Source: Saprolegnia diclina VS20
Lineage: Eukaryota; Oomycota; Saprolegniomycetes; Saprolegniales; Saprolegniaceae
NCBI RefSeq assembly: GCF_000281045.1
Contig: NW_008246084.1
Coordinates: forward strand, 498,870 to 562,869
Direction: 5' to 3'
DNA length: 64,000 bases
Shown here: piece after piece, positions 21,382 through 34,099 of the stretch
How positions within the stretch are numbered: the stretch's first letter is position 1
How the letters are laid out: every line of letters starts with the position of its first letter
Made by a program: the position numbers and the translations under genes
Notes under the pieces: generated by a model
Told to the model about the DNA's origin: nothing
Databases searched by the model: none
The model's input: only the letters and a program-made list of their open reading frames with translations

Positions 21382-23307
21382 ATGGCCGAGAAGCGGGCGA
21401 AGAAGCCGCGCCGGATCAAGATCAACATGACGCTGGCCAAGTACGAGGTCATCAAGAAGATCGCAAAGGACCGCGGGTGGAAGATGATCAGCGACGAAGA
21501 CGACAAGGCGGGCATTGCGAGCTGCAACGTCCACTGGATCGACGTGCCCGACTTCCTCAATACGTTCAAGCACATGCAGCCGTTCCAGAAGGTCAACCAC
21601 TTTCCTGGCATGTCCAACTTGGCGCGCAAGTCGAAGCTCGCGCGCAACTTCCAGCGCATGACCAAGCTCTTCCCGTCCGAGTACGATTTTTGCCCCAAGA
21701 CGTGGATCCTGCCGTTCGATTACACGGAGTTCTCGCAGCAGTTTAATGCGGACGGCACGTCGTCACGCGCTTTCATCATCAAGCCCGACCACTCGTGCCA
21801 AGGCCGCGGCGTCTTCCTCACCAAGCAGCTCAAGGACGTCAACAAGACCGACATATTTGTCGCCCAGCGCTACTTGCCGTCGCCACTCCTCATTGGCGGC
21901 AAGAAGTTTGACTTGCGGATCTACGTGCTCGTCTCGTCCATCTCGCCGCTGCGCGTGTACCTCTTCCAGGACGGTCTCGTGCGCATGTGCACGGCCGACT
22001 ACACGGCGCCGAATGCGGCCAATATGGAGCAAAAGTTCATGCACCTCACCAACTATGCGATCAATAAGCGCTCCAACAACTTTGAAAAGAACAAGCACGA
22101 GGCCGTCGATGGCCAAGGCAGCAAGCGGTCGCTGCGCTGGTTCCTCTCGTGGCTCGGCGAGACGCACGACAGCGCCAAAGTCGACGCGCTCTGGGAAGGC
22201 ATCGGGGACATCTGCCTCAAGTCGATCCTCGCCGTCCAGCCGACGATCGCGCACGAGTACCATAGCACATTTGCAAAGTTTCCAAAGCGCGTCGACGACC
22301 CCCCGAACGTCGCATCGTCGAGCTTTGCCGTCCTTGGCATGGACGTGCTCGTCGACGACCACCTCAAGCCGTGGCTGCTCGAGGTCAACCATTTGCCGAG
22401 CTTTCATTGCGACTCGCCGCTCGACTGGAACATCAAGGAGCGCCTCCTCAACCAAACGCTCGACATTATGCAAATTTCGGGCGACGACAAGGCGAATTAC
22501 GAGAGTTCGCAGGCCAAACACCTCCAACAGCGCCTTTACGGCGGCGAGAGAGCGCTCGATGATGGCGACAACAACCAAGACGGCGACGGCCCCGAGACGA
22601 ATGCGACGCCCGCGTCGTCACCGCCACCCTTGTCCCACGATGACCTCACAAAAGCCCTTTTCGCGTTCTACACAGACATGAACCTGGAAAAGTGCAAGGA
22701 CATTCCCCTCATTGTACAAAAGTTTGAGCATAATCAAGACGAGCTCCACAAAAGCTTGACGGCCAAGTACACGAAAGGCGTCTTCGACTATGCACCCCAG
22801 TGGGACGGCGAAGAGCTCGTCGACTTTGTACGGTTGTACCCGCCACCGATCGCAACAGCGAAAAACGCAATTTACAAGACGATGCTCGAAGCGTGCCAGA
22901 GCAACATCCACGATCAACTGCTGCGACTCACGGCGCCGCTCCACCGCAAGGGCGACGAAGGCACGAAGCTCCCGCCGATCCTCAAAGGCGGAAGCAAGAA
23001 GGAGCTCGGCCGCGACTGCTTTGGCTACACGGGCACGGACAAACTGCACCACCTCGAGCTCAAGGAAAAGAAACCATTGGCGATGCCGGGCCCGGCCCAG
23101 GTCGCCGCCGCCGCGCGCCTCATGATGGGGCACTCGAGCAAGCACTTGGACGTGGCCGTGCCCGTGCGCCCACTGTCCCAAAACGCCGCGCCGGCCCCGC
23201 GCCGCGACAGCGTCCAGTACGGCATGGCGTACCGCGAGCGTCTCGACAGTCTCAAGAACAAGCCGACGGTCGCCATGACCCAAATTACGTTTGGCGGCTT
23301 TGGCTAA
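21382..23307 (+). CDS. tubulin polyglutamylase-type TTLL protein
   Basis: A single exon of 641 residues starts at ATG 21382. Residues ~15-370 are a tubulin-tyrosine-ligase-like catalytic domain: a basic N-terminus, FIIKPDHSCQGRGVFL (nucleotide-binding loop), VAQRYLPSPLLIGGKKFDLR, HLTNYAINKRSNNF, and GMDVLVDDHLKPWLLEVNHL with the acidic metal ligands. The spacing and the PFQKVNHFPGM segment fit the TTLL6/TTLL13-like group, which adds glutamate side chains to alpha- or beta-tubulin in axonemes. A low-complexity acidic linker and an ~200-residue helical C-terminal region follow. A flagellar role fits an organism with motile zoospores. It is convergent with the ankyrin-FYVE gene, 166 bp away. Confidence 0.9.
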   Translation: MAEKRAKKPRRIKINMTLAKYEVIKKIAKDRGWKMISDEDDKAGIASCNVHWIDVPDFLNTFKHMQPFQKVNHFPGMSNLARKSKLARNFQRMTKLFPSEYDFCPKTWILPFDYTEFSQQFNADGTSSRAFIIKPDHSCQGRGVFLTKQLKDVNKTDIFVAQRYLPSPLLIGGKKFDLRIYVLVSSISPLRVYLFQDGLVRMCTADYTAPNAANMEQKFMHLTNYAINKRSNNFEKNKHEAVDGQGSKRSLRWFLSWLGETHDSAKVDALWEGIGDICLKSILAVQPTIAHEYHSTFAKFPKRVDDPPNVASSSFAVLGMDVLVDDHLKPWLLEVNHLPSFHCDSPLDWNIKERLLNQTLDIMQISGDDKANYESSQAKHLQQRLYGGERALDDGDNNQDGDGPETNATPASSPPPLSHDDLTKALFAFYTDMNLEKCKDIPLIVQKFEHNQDELHKSLTAKYTKGVFDYAPQWDGEELVDFVRLYPPPIATAKNAIYKTMLEACQSNIHDQLLRLTAPLHRKGDEGTKLPPILKGGSKKELGRDCFGYTGTDKLHHLELKEKKPLAMPGPAQVAAAARLMMGHSSKHLDVAVPVRPLSQNAAPAPRRDSVQYGMAYRERLDSLKNKPTVAMTQITFGGFG

Positions 23308-23473
23308 AACTACCTTGAATAAGGCGCAATGCATGTAGATATTCTACCGCAGTCTCTTGCGCCGTCGTGTCTTCATTGCCAAGCCCAACGTGGCGGATCG
23401 GTCTCCAAGCTGCACGATACAAGCCCATGTGCAAGAAAACAATGTCGGATTAAAGAAAGGTCAGCGACGACTC

Positions 23474-24559
23474 TCACCGCGCGGCGGCCAAAGACGAGGA
23501 GCGATCGACGAGCTGGTTATACACAAGGCTGGCCCGCGAGGAGCGGACGACGTTGGCCTCTTCGTCGGCCTCGTAGTACCCTTTCAGAACACCAAAACAC
23601 GGGTCGCACACGCGCTGGGGCTTGTGTTGGAGCGGCGAGCCTTCAATGAGCACAAAGGCACTCGCACACGACGCGCAGCACAGTCGACCGCAGTGGCGGC
23701 AGTGGTGGCGGCGCACGAGTAGCTTGCTGAAGCGACGAATGCACTCCATGCAGTGGTCGCGGGCGTCGTCGGGGACCCACGGCAATGGCGACGGAATGTA
23801 CGCAAAGAGCTTGCGGCTGCCTTTGGCGTTGACCTTGTCAAACACCATGCGCCCGTGCCCGTCCTTTGTGTCGAGGCGACCGCCAAAGCGCACGAGGCGA
23901 CACGCAATGTTGAGCAGGCCGCGGTCGACGGCCACGTGCAGAAGTGACTCGCCGCGAATGACGGCGTTGGCGTCGGCGCCGTGCTGCAGCAAGCGCTCGG
24001 CAAGGCCCGGGTCGTCCTTGGACGTGCTCGCAATGTGCATGCTCAATGGTGTCTCGCACGCTTGGTTGAGCGCGTTCACTCCGGCACCGGCGTCAAGTAG
24101 CAGCTGCGTCAAGCGACGCGACGTACTTGCAGCTACATGCAGCGGCGTGTTGAGCTGGACGTCGGTCGCCGCAAGCCAGCGGGCGCCATACGGGTGGCTA
24201 CAGAGACGCTTCGCGATGTGTAAGTGGCCGTGGGCGACTGCGACGTGCAACGCGTTCTGCTGCGTCGTCGGGTCGACCGCACTCCACTCATCGGCGTTTT
24301 GAATCTCAAGGTACTTGGCGACATCTGACGCGCTTCCGCAGCGTGCGGCGCTCAAGAAGGGCGACACGATCGCGTCGGACGGCCGGCGCCGGTCAAAGCT
24401 CGGGCTCACGCCCGAGTGGAGGTCAGTAGGCCAGCGAATCGTGCTGCTCCGGTCCGTCGTCGAGCCGAGACGAGATCGGTGCAGTTTCGCAAGCGCAACG
24501 CGGCTCGCCGTAAGCGTCGGGCAGTCGTCGTGCGGAGATGTTGGCAGCGGAACCGACAT
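23474..24559 (-). CDS. ankyrin repeat - FYVE zinc finger protein
   Basis: A single exon of 361 residues starts at ATG 24559. Residues ~70-235 contain about five ankyrin repeats (for example NALHVAVAHGHLHIAKRL and NTPLHVAAS). Residues ~262-330 are a FYVE-type zinc finger: paired Cys motifs (CMEC, CRHCGRLCC, CASC, CDPC) around RRHHCRHCGR, the phosphatidylinositol-3-phosphate-binding basic patch. The classic WxxD motif is only partly kept (WVPDDARDHC). Endosomal membrane recruitment is inferred from the family. Ankyrin-FYVE proteins are common in oomycetes. An ATTGG box lies at 24608-24612, ~50 bp upstream. Confidence 0.9.
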   Translation of the reverse strand: MSVPLPTSPHDDCPTLTASRVALAKLHRSRLGSTTDRSSTIRWPTDLHSGVSPSFDRRRPSDAIVSPFLSAARCGSASDVAKYLEIQNADEWSAVDPTTQQNALHVAVAHGHLHIAKRLCSHPYGARWLAATDVQLNTPLHVAASTSRRLTQLLLDAGAGVNALNQACETPLSMHIASTSKDDPGLAERLLQHGADANAVIRGESLLHVAVDRGLLNIACRLVRFGGRLDTKDGHGRMVFDKVNAKGSRKLFAYIPSPLPWVPDDARDHCMECIRRFSKLLVRRHHCRHCGRLCCASCASAFVLIEGSPLQHKPQRVCDPCFGVLKGYYEADEEANVVRSSRASLVYNQLVDRSSSLAAAR

Positions 24560-25103
24560 GGCCGATCGCAAATGATTCGGACGCCACCTTGACAGCCGCG
24601 CGATCCGATTGGTCGTTGGCGATCTTTCAAGGGTGCGGTCCGTTGGGGCCGGTGGAGGGCTCCGCCGAACGTGCGGCGAAGCTGCGGCGGGACGTTGATG
24701 CCTTTTGGCGCACGCCGGCGCGCCATATTATTGTGCTTGCTTGGACATAAAACCGGGTTTATGGACTCTTTATCGCCCTACAATTGTAGCACAACATGAA
24801 GCCGCCCGGGATACAACAGTTATCATTGTAGGGATATTCCTTGATTGTAGCTCACGATTGTAGCCTGGAAGTACGGGCAGACGTTCGGGCAGTTGGAGAC
24901 ATCGAGTTAGATGCGTGATGATGATTGTCCATCACTTTCAAGAAATGTTCTGTCCCCTTGATCACTATCGGTGATTTCGTCCGCGCATTTGACTTGGGCT
25001 AGCACTGCATCGTGTTGTCGACTTGGACACTGCTCCATATATATATACCTCATCGTGTGAAGAGGGCCGAGTTATCATGATAAACGAGACTCTAGTAAAT
25101 ACA
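24560..25103. other. intergenic with scattered ATTGTAG words
   Basis: After the promoter box at 24608, four copies of (G/C/A)ATTGTAG lie between 24780 and 24865 at irregular spacing. No gene seen. Confidence 0.4.
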
Positions 25104-25742
25104 TTAGCAGTAGTCGTCTTCGTTCGAGAGGATACGTGTCGTGAGGAGCTGGAGCTGGAGCTTGTAAAACTGCAGTTTGCGCCGCTGTTCTTGACGGGAA
25201 AAGTCGGCGGCTTCGCGGTTCGTGCGCTTCCGGTACGCGTCCAACGACTCGTCATGTCGCCTCTCGCTCTTGATGAGCTGCGTCGGCGCGTACGCGTCAA
25301 TCCCATACGTTGGGTACCGCGCTAGCATCTCTTGGATCGTGGCGTCGACGCGGTGGGTGCGCTCGCGGCAATTCGCTCGGTACTTGGCGGATGCGAGGCG
25401 GTTGTTTCGAGTGTCGACGAGGACAGTCGGTGCGCGAAGGGCGGGCCGCTGCGGCGTGATGTGTCGCTTTTGGTTGCGCTTCTCGATCGCGCGCTGGCGT
25501 CGCTGCCGCTTGGTTTCGTCCAGTGACGTGGCGTCGTCGCCTCGGTAGTGGTGACGACGGTGCTCTGCGCAGTTGCAGCTCGTGTCGTGGTCGAGCGCGC
25601 GCTCCAGTGCCGAGGCAGGGAGCTTGGGCTCAAACCGTACAGCGTCGTCAATGGCAGCGAGGAACGAGGCGTCCAAGAGGCTCGTGTCCTTCGAGGTTGC
25701 GGCGCGCATCAATGGCGACCCGTTGCTGACTGTGAGGCTCAT
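25104..25742 (-). CDS. candidate bZIP-like basic protein
   Basis: A single exon of 212 residues starts at ATG 25742 (MSLTVSNGSPLMRAATSKDT). Residues 111-128 read TRNNRLASAKYRANCRER, fitting the bZIP basic-region pattern N-x(7)-R (Asn114, Arg122) with Ala-Ser in the expected places. The expected leucine zipper downstream is weak: there are few heptad leucines and a proline near 143. A second basic, Gln/Leu-rich helix lies near the C-terminus. Upstream, residues 77-93 are strongly basic. A transcription factor with an atypical zipper is my best reading; a basic coiled-coil protein of other function is possible. Confidence 0.5.
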   Translation of the reverse strand: MSLTVSNGSPLMRAATSKDTSLLDASFLAAIDDAVRFEPKLPASALERALDHDTSCNCAEHRRHHYRGDDATSLDETKRQRRQRAIEKRNQKRHITPQRPALRAPTVLVDTRNNRLASAKYRANCRERTHRVDATIQEMLARYPTYGIDAYAPTQLIKSERRHDESLDAYRKRTNREAADFSRQEQRRKLQFYKLQLQLLTTRILSNEDDYC

Positions 25743-26593
25743 GGCTATACGAAAAGTGTGGCTTCTTATTGCACGTGCTTGACGTCGTGCTCGATGGCGC
25801 GAATATTTGCAGCACTGACGAGCTAGAAACGAGTTGGCCCTGGATTCACTGACGAGGCCAGAGAGTCGGGTGCACAGCTGTACAACCCACAAGTTTTATC
25901 ACGACGTGGTCGCAGTGACACAGACGACTTCGGATAGAAGCCTTTTCTTGCGCTCGATCTTGAAAAAGGGTGGTTAGCCCACGAGGTGGTTTGGCGTGGC
26001 GAGTGAACATTGGTGAAGCATGCTGGGTCGTACCGAGTTGTCGGTAGCGCTCTCGTTCAAGGGTGCATGGCAGATCGTTAAAGCCTGAAGCCCAGCTGGT
26101 AGCGTGCTTGCGACCGACAAGGCGATCGCCTGGTGGTTGTGCTGGAACGCTGGCGGCGCGAGATTGCTCACCGGGATACCACCACACAACCGGGCGTAGA
26201 TCGCAGGTACCGCTTTCTTTCGAGTCACACTCGTCCTTGCGTACCGATCCATTTCCCTATTGATCCCTTCCCACGCTCCTATACTCGGCGCGAGCTCGCC
26301 AAAAGTGAAGGATGTTACAACCCAAGAAGCCACATCTCGACCGAATCGGTCGTAGACGCCACCATGTACTGCGTCTGTTCACTCTTAAACGTGGTGGAAG
26401 GACGACGAGGCGACAGCAGAGCTAGCACTGTCGTGCCACAGTGTTTGCTCTTCGCACCCTGGAATGTCACACCTTAAACTCCGTATCAAAACCAAAAACT
26501 AAATAGAACGGAAAATGATTAGTTGCCTTAATAGTAGGTCGTGACCTTGCGCGATAAGATAGTACAAATAACGTTGGTGCCAGTGACCATGGA
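25743..26593. other. intergenic, no gene recognised
   Basis: Short frames on both strands, none with recognisable content. It includes an AT-rich stretch around 26490-26580. Confidence 0.5.
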
Positions 26594-27524
26594 CTAGGAA
26601 ATGCCTGCGTCATCGATGAAAAACTTGGAGGAGGCGACTACCTGCGTCATGTTGAAGTAGCGCGTGAAGCTCTGCAGGATCGCGTTTTCCCGGGCCGTCT
26701 CGCGAGGCGTGTGCGTGAGGATCACAATGCCATGCACGCCGCAGAGCTCGTAGACGGTGACGAGGAGAGGACCCTCGATGGCGTTGAAGAGCACGTCGCT
26801 GCCAAGGATGACGTCGAAGAGACCAAACTCGTGCTTGAGTCCCTTGATCTGCGCCTGGTTGCCCCACTCGAGATGTCGCACCGTAATGGGCCTACGCATG
26901 ACTTGAGCTTGGAACATTGACATACGTTGGCGACCGCGGCAGGTGGAGCTGATTTTGCTTGACATTTTCTTCGATGAGCGACACCGAGTCGAGGTCGCCG
27001 TCCGTTGCAACGACGTGGCCACTCCACATGGCCGCCGCCAGCGCATTGACCCCCGTGCCCGCGCCCAGCTCAAGCACCTATTCATGCTAGCTCTTGACGC
27101 ATGCAACTGGCAGGATCGCATGTGTACCTTGCGGTTGTGCAGCATGCCTTGGTACTGCGGCATCGTCATGATCTGCAGCATGGCCTCGGCCGCCTGCCAC
27201 ACGGCGCTGCCCGTGCCGTCCATGAGCTCGTACTTTTGCGCAATGACGAACGGGCCAAAGTTGCGCACCTTGAGGCCAAGCAGACCGTTCCTGCACCATG
27301 GCATGAGCATTCGACCGCAGCAGGCTCAAGACGTACCCCGACTCTGGCGGCGCGTTGCCCGAGGGCGGCGCCTGGTTCTCTTCTTCGTCTTGATGGGACC
27401 TGCCTTCTGCGCCCTCGGGATTGATGATCTCGTCCGTGAAGGCGAAGCGCACGGCCCGACCGGCGCCCGTGTCCTGACTTGCGCTCATCGCTGCCTTCCA
27501 CGTTTCCGACCGGACAGGCGCCAT
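26594..27524 (-). CDS. family-16 protein-lysine methyltransferase (METTL21-like)
   Basis: Four exons (27524-27337, 27290-27128, 27077-26926, 26891-26594) give 266 residues; the introns are 46, 50 and 34 nt. The Methyltransf_16 layout is clear: a lead-in ending VRNFGPFVIAQKYELMDGTG, the SAM-binding motif I VLELGAGTGVNALAAA, an acidic ATDGD, VRHLEWGNQ, and the motif FDVILGSDVLF. These enzymes add methyl groups to lysines of chaperones or translation factors; the target here cannot be told. ATG 27524 and ATG 27488 are both possible starts. The gene is divergent from the lipase fusion gene, 358 bp apart. Confidence 0.8.
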
Positions 27525-27882
27525 CCCGTACAGGTATCCGGAAATAATACTAAATAGTGTATGATCAGCTCTCGCTACAGCCCACGCGTACGATTCAACG
27601 TCCCATATACATCGTTTGCTGTCTTGTACTCTATGTATACGCATTATAGAGAGGGATTGACGCTTGATCGCCGGCAAGGCCATGTCTGTGCCCGTCGATG
27701 AGTCGTGCCCAAGGCGCCTGGATATCCCACACTATTTTTGTCATTATAAAATAAAAAAGACAGGCAAATCCATACAACATCGCAGGTCATATTTTTGTTT
27801 TGAACATTGGATTCTCGGCATGTGATTGGCCATTTCTCGGTCATCAAGCTGGGTGTTTGTGCTGGCTTGTCCAACGTCGCCG
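27525..27882. promoter_or_regulatory. divergent promoter region with two ATTGG boxes
   Basis: ATTGG occurs at 27806-27810 and 27825-27829, 53-77 bp before ATG 27883 of the plus-strand gene. The other side serves the lysine methyltransferase gene. No gene seen inside. Confidence 0.45.
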
Positions 27883-30800
27883 ATGTCACACACGATGCGC
27901 CTGCTGCTGCTCACGGTCGCCGTCGTCGCCGCGTCGACTGCGGTGCGCAGCTACATGCCTAAGCGGTGTATTTCATGACTTCTTCTTCTTAGCCGTGGTC
28001 GCCATCGGTGTGCGGCGGAAGCTTGCTCACCGACAGCGCCGAGCCCGGCTGCAGCGTGAACCAGTGCCACTGCATGGCCTACGTGGCCCAGTGCGACGAC
28101 TCGTACCAATGCATGCCTGGCACCACGTCGCTTTGCTTGGGCCGTTGCCGCCTCTCGCGTACGAAATGCGCATCACCTTCTTGTCGATATCATGCTGTCG
28201 ATAATGTAGTGCTCGGACAGCTCCTCAACCTTGTGGGCATGTGCCTCATCTTTGGCTGTCCTGTGCTCGTGTTTATTTATCATGTCCAGTCGTTCAAGTC
28301 GGCCAACGAGACGCTCGATACGGACCACCACGTCGCCGACGTCGACGACGCCGACAACCAACTCGTCGACCAGATCCAGCACGAGCACCTCCTCGAGCGC
28401 GTCCTCTTGCACACGACGCACGTCCACGACCTCGGTGGCCACTTCCTCGAGAACGTCCGCAACGCCGGTACCCAGGTGTACAACGCTGGCGGCAGCGCCG
28501 TCTCGGCACTCATCCGCGCGCAAGCCCAGATGGGCCTCTTCACGGTGCCGCCGACTACAACGGCCGCCGAGACGGCCCGCGAGACGTCTCGGGATGCCGA
28601 CTACGTCATGGGCGACGAATCCAGCCCGGCGCGGCGGTCGTCCGTCGGGCTTTCGCCCGGTACGCCGCTCCCGCCGCGCGGCAAAGTCGAAAACTCCATC
28701 GAGAGCTACATTGATGTGACACAGGTTGTCCTTGTCGTTGCGCTAGCATGTCAACACCGCTCATGCAGTTGGGTAGATGACGCTGCAAGCACGAACGCAC
28801 CGCGCGGTCGTCATCAACGTCCATCCGCAAATCTACCTGGAGACGATGCCCAAGCGTAGCATCCGGATCGAGCGTTGGACATATGTGCTCATCGCGTGAT
28901 GTAGACGTGCTCCGGCTCTTGCTGTGCCTCGCAGGCCTCTTGGTCTTGATCAACATCATCATCGTGCTAGCCCAAGCCCACTTTATTCCCTTTAGCGTCC
29001 AGCTCGCGCGCAACGCGTCGAGCACCCGCGCTCTTTGCTCGGCGCTGGACAAGACGCCGTGTCCGGACGCCACGTGGCAGACGCCCACCATTGGGTCGCA
29101 CGTCATTGATGTCTACCATCCGTCATTGCCCAAGACGCCGGACGTCGTTCGGCTCAGCCTGCAGCTCTCCATGGCGACGGCAACGCGCCTCGGTCCTGGT
29201 GTCCACCGCCTCGGTCGGTACACGCTGAGCGTCACGGCCAACGACGACCTTGTCACCAACTACAGCAACGAGCTCCTCACGACCTGCGACGACAAGCACT
29301 GCGCCGACATTCCTTTGGTTGGCGTCTTCATGAAGAAGTATGGCGCGTCGCTCTTTGACGCGCGGCAAAAGCGGTACCGCGTCTCGCTGTCGATCGCAGA
29401 GTCGGCGTCACTCGATACCTTTGACGTTTTGCTCGAAGCCATGCTCAACGGCTACGAGACCGCCGGGCTCGCGACGAAGGCGATTCTGGGCTTTGGCACG
29501 CTCGGGCTGCTTTGGCACTACCTCTACAGCCTTCGGCGGCACCACAACCGCATGCACCCGGCTTCGTCCGCCAAGCTATCGCTCGGCCACTGGTTTGTCA
29601 AGCATTTGAGCTTGGAGCGCAAGCTCTTTGCGCTCATCTTGGTCGCCCTCGGCGTCCAAACCAACCCGATCTCGGTGCTCGCGACGTTACCGTGGCTCGG
29701 CGCTGTTCCGAATGCGTACATCGTCTTTCGCAGCATTTGGGAGACGGTGGTGTACACGTTGGCCCTCGGCGCGCTCCTCACGATCATCGACAGCTACCGC
29801 AAGACCAACCCGCGGTCGTTCCAGAACGGCGCCGCGATCGCCTTCCTTGGCACGCGCTTCATCATCGTCAAGTGCGTGCTTGTGCTGCTCGTGCTCGGCG
29901 CGCGGCTCGCTCTCGTCGTCGCCACATCGTCGCATTTTGGGCCCACGACCAATATCGACCTTGTGATTGCCACCGCCGACACGGGCTTGTGTGTGCTTGG
30001 CGTCGCGCTGCTCGTGAGCGTCTGCTTCAACGTCTCGGCGCACCTCCAGAAGAAGCGGTACTCGGAGACGCGGTACCAGTCGCTCGCGTTCCGCTTCATG
30101 TCGATGATGGCGTATGCACTCCTCGCGCTCTTGCTCATCAACGTCATCTTTTACAGCGCGTACGCCGTCGTCTCGGCGTACAAACCCACGTTCGTGCGGC
30201 AGACGAGCGTCATGACCGAGTGTACGTTTACGGGTCTCGTGTACATCGCCGTCGTGGCGTTCTACCCGCCGACGCGGTACGCGGCGACGGCGGGCGACGT
30301 TCCGCGAGGCTACGTCATTCGCGAGAAGCGGCAGTTTATCCACACGCCCCAGGAGCTGTCGCCGATGACGCCGACGACGCCGCCGGCGATGACGACACCG
30401 ACCACAAGTGCGTCATCGACCAAGAGCGGGCGAGGGCTTCCCCGCGCCGACGCATTCCGGTGCAAACCGCTCTCGACGCCGCACCATATCTTCTGCCTCG
30501 AGACAGCGTGTCGGCTCTTCAACGCATCGCGCCTCGCCTACTACAGGTCGACGCTGAGCTTGCGGGACGAAGCAAGTGTCGACGAGAATGAAAATCCGCT
30601 CGAGTATTTGCATCCGTCGGCCTACTGCAACCAAGAAGCGTTGGCCCGGGACGGCATGCACGAGGTCGCGTACCTGCACGACGCCGGCACGGACACACAC
30701 TGCTTGGTGCTGCAAGGCGACGCCAAGATCGTGTTTGCCTTCCGGGGCACCGCGTCCAAGACGAACGTCAAGACCGACCTCGAGATAGCATTGGACCCGC

Positions 30801-31748
30801 ACCCGTGGCCGGGTACATATGGACTCGATGAGTGTGTTGGAACCTGATGTGTTGGCTGTAGTCGACGACGGCGCAAAGCCGGGGTATGTACACCGGGGGT
30901 TTGTCCACGCGTACAACTCGATCCGCGACCGCGTGCATGCGACGCTGCGGTCGCTCTGCAGCGAGTATCGGCTCCAGGGCCTTGCCCCGGAGCACCACGT
31001 CCAAGTATACACCACCGGTACGCCATGGAACGTTGACGATTGTTGATGCTACTCGGATCGAGCAGGCCATTCACTCGGTGGCGCCCTCGCGACGATCGCG
31101 GCCCTCGACTTGCGCACGCACTTCCATGCGCGCGTCATCATGTACAACTACGGCTCGCCGCGCGTCGGCTGCCACCACTTTGCACAATCGTTCAACCGCG
31201 CGGTGCGTTCGGTTAGCGGCTCGTCGATGCTATACTTGCTACCGGTTAGGTGCCTTTGGGGTTCCGCGTCGTGAACGAAGGCGACATCATTTGCGGACTG
31301 CCGCAGAGCCTCCAGCCCGAGTGCTGGAGCCGCCGGAAGAAATTCTACAAGCACGTGGGCACCGAAGTCGTGCTCGACGGCCGCATGAACGGCGACTTTC
31401 TCATTCGCCCGACGTTTGCCGAGAAGAACCTCGTACGCGCGCACTTGGGATCCTATGCATGCTGAGTCGCGATAGATTGTTGACGTGCGGCGCAAGCCCG
31501 CGCGCCATATGCTCAAGAACTACAAGCGCAACTTTGACATGATCATTGCGAGCGTCCTCCGTGACGAGACGAATGGCGATGTGCACTACCAGTCGACCCT
31601 CGAGAAGGCTCTGTACGGCGCCTTTGGCAGCGGCAACGTCGACGACAACGACGACAACGAAATCACGATCGACGGGGGCGACCGTGCCTGGTTTGAAACG
31701 AGTCCGCGAAGCACCAACACCAGCTTCGCACGCGCGCCCATGGCCTAA
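27883..31748 (+). CDS. Cys-rich receptor module - Wntless/TMEM181-like GOLD-8TM - class 3 lipase fusion
   Basis: Nine exons (27883-27942, 27993-28158, 28210-28724, 28777-28855, 28905-30812, 30862-31017, 31066-31202, 31250-31432, 31476-31748) give 1158 residues. Residues 1-20 are a signal peptide. A Cys-rich ectodomain (~20-75) and a membrane segment (~80-103) lead into a cytoplasmic stretch. A second module begins with a membrane helix at ~275-297, then a ~150-residue lumenal domain and seven more helices (~460-716), the topology of Wntless/TMEM181 proteins. Residues ~790-1100 are a class 3 lipase with GHSLGG (Ser964), Asp1019 in NEGDIICGLP and His1042 in FYKHVG as catalytic triad. All eight joins keep phase. 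Two adjacent genes, split near 28724-28777 where an ATG follows the acceptor, remain possible. Confidence 0.75.
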
Positions 31749-32112
31749 GACCCCTACAACTCGACTAAAGTACTACACAAAGAGTCCGAGTCGGCGAGTC
31801 GCTTTGCTTGCAGATGCAGCTTCGATCGATCGACTCGATATTACGAAACTAGTTTTTAGTTTTTTCGGGGCCATAGAACTGTGCATGTACTAGGCACATA
31901 ACCCACGGAGAAGTATAGTCGATCGAGTCGACGATCCAAGATCTTATTGCATTGGGTGTCGCCTCTGTCGACGGTCGCTCGCAGCCCGCGACGTCCACCC
32001 GAGGAATGCAGATCTTTCTATCCGATAGCCAATCAAAACCAGGCGATTTCCATGCGGCGCGATGATTGGTCAACGCCCAAGGCCATTCGATCGTCACAAC
32101 TGAAAAAGCAAC
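31749..32112. promoter_or_regulatory. PRMT3 promoter region with CCAAT boxes
   Basis: CCAAT at 32029-32033 and ATTGG at 32065-32069 lie 44-84 bp before ATG 32113. The remainder shows no gene; the left part carries TCGATCGAT-type short palindromes. Confidence 0.45.
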
Positions 32113-33747
<1,635 letters not shown>

Positions 33748-34099
33748 ACGAAATGCACGCAGCTCTTGGTATTACATGGTTGTCGTAGGGTATTAATATT
33801 AGCAACAGCTGTACAAATCCTACCGAGCACTATCCTACATAGCAGTACGAGATGGCGAGCGCGAGCTCGACATGAATACGGTGGGTCATTCATGCCACCT
33901 TGGTATACAGGGTGCTTCAGCTCGGCTTGTGGTCGGTCGCCATGACTGTCTTGCTGATACAAATAGAGTCTATGCATGCTTTCGAAACTCGGGATTTGGG
34001 TTGATGTCCAATTGTACTATCTGTACTCGAGTACTAGTATGTAGTAGCATCAGAGACCCGTGGCGGCAATGCGAAGAGCAGGGTGCGATGAGGATGCCA

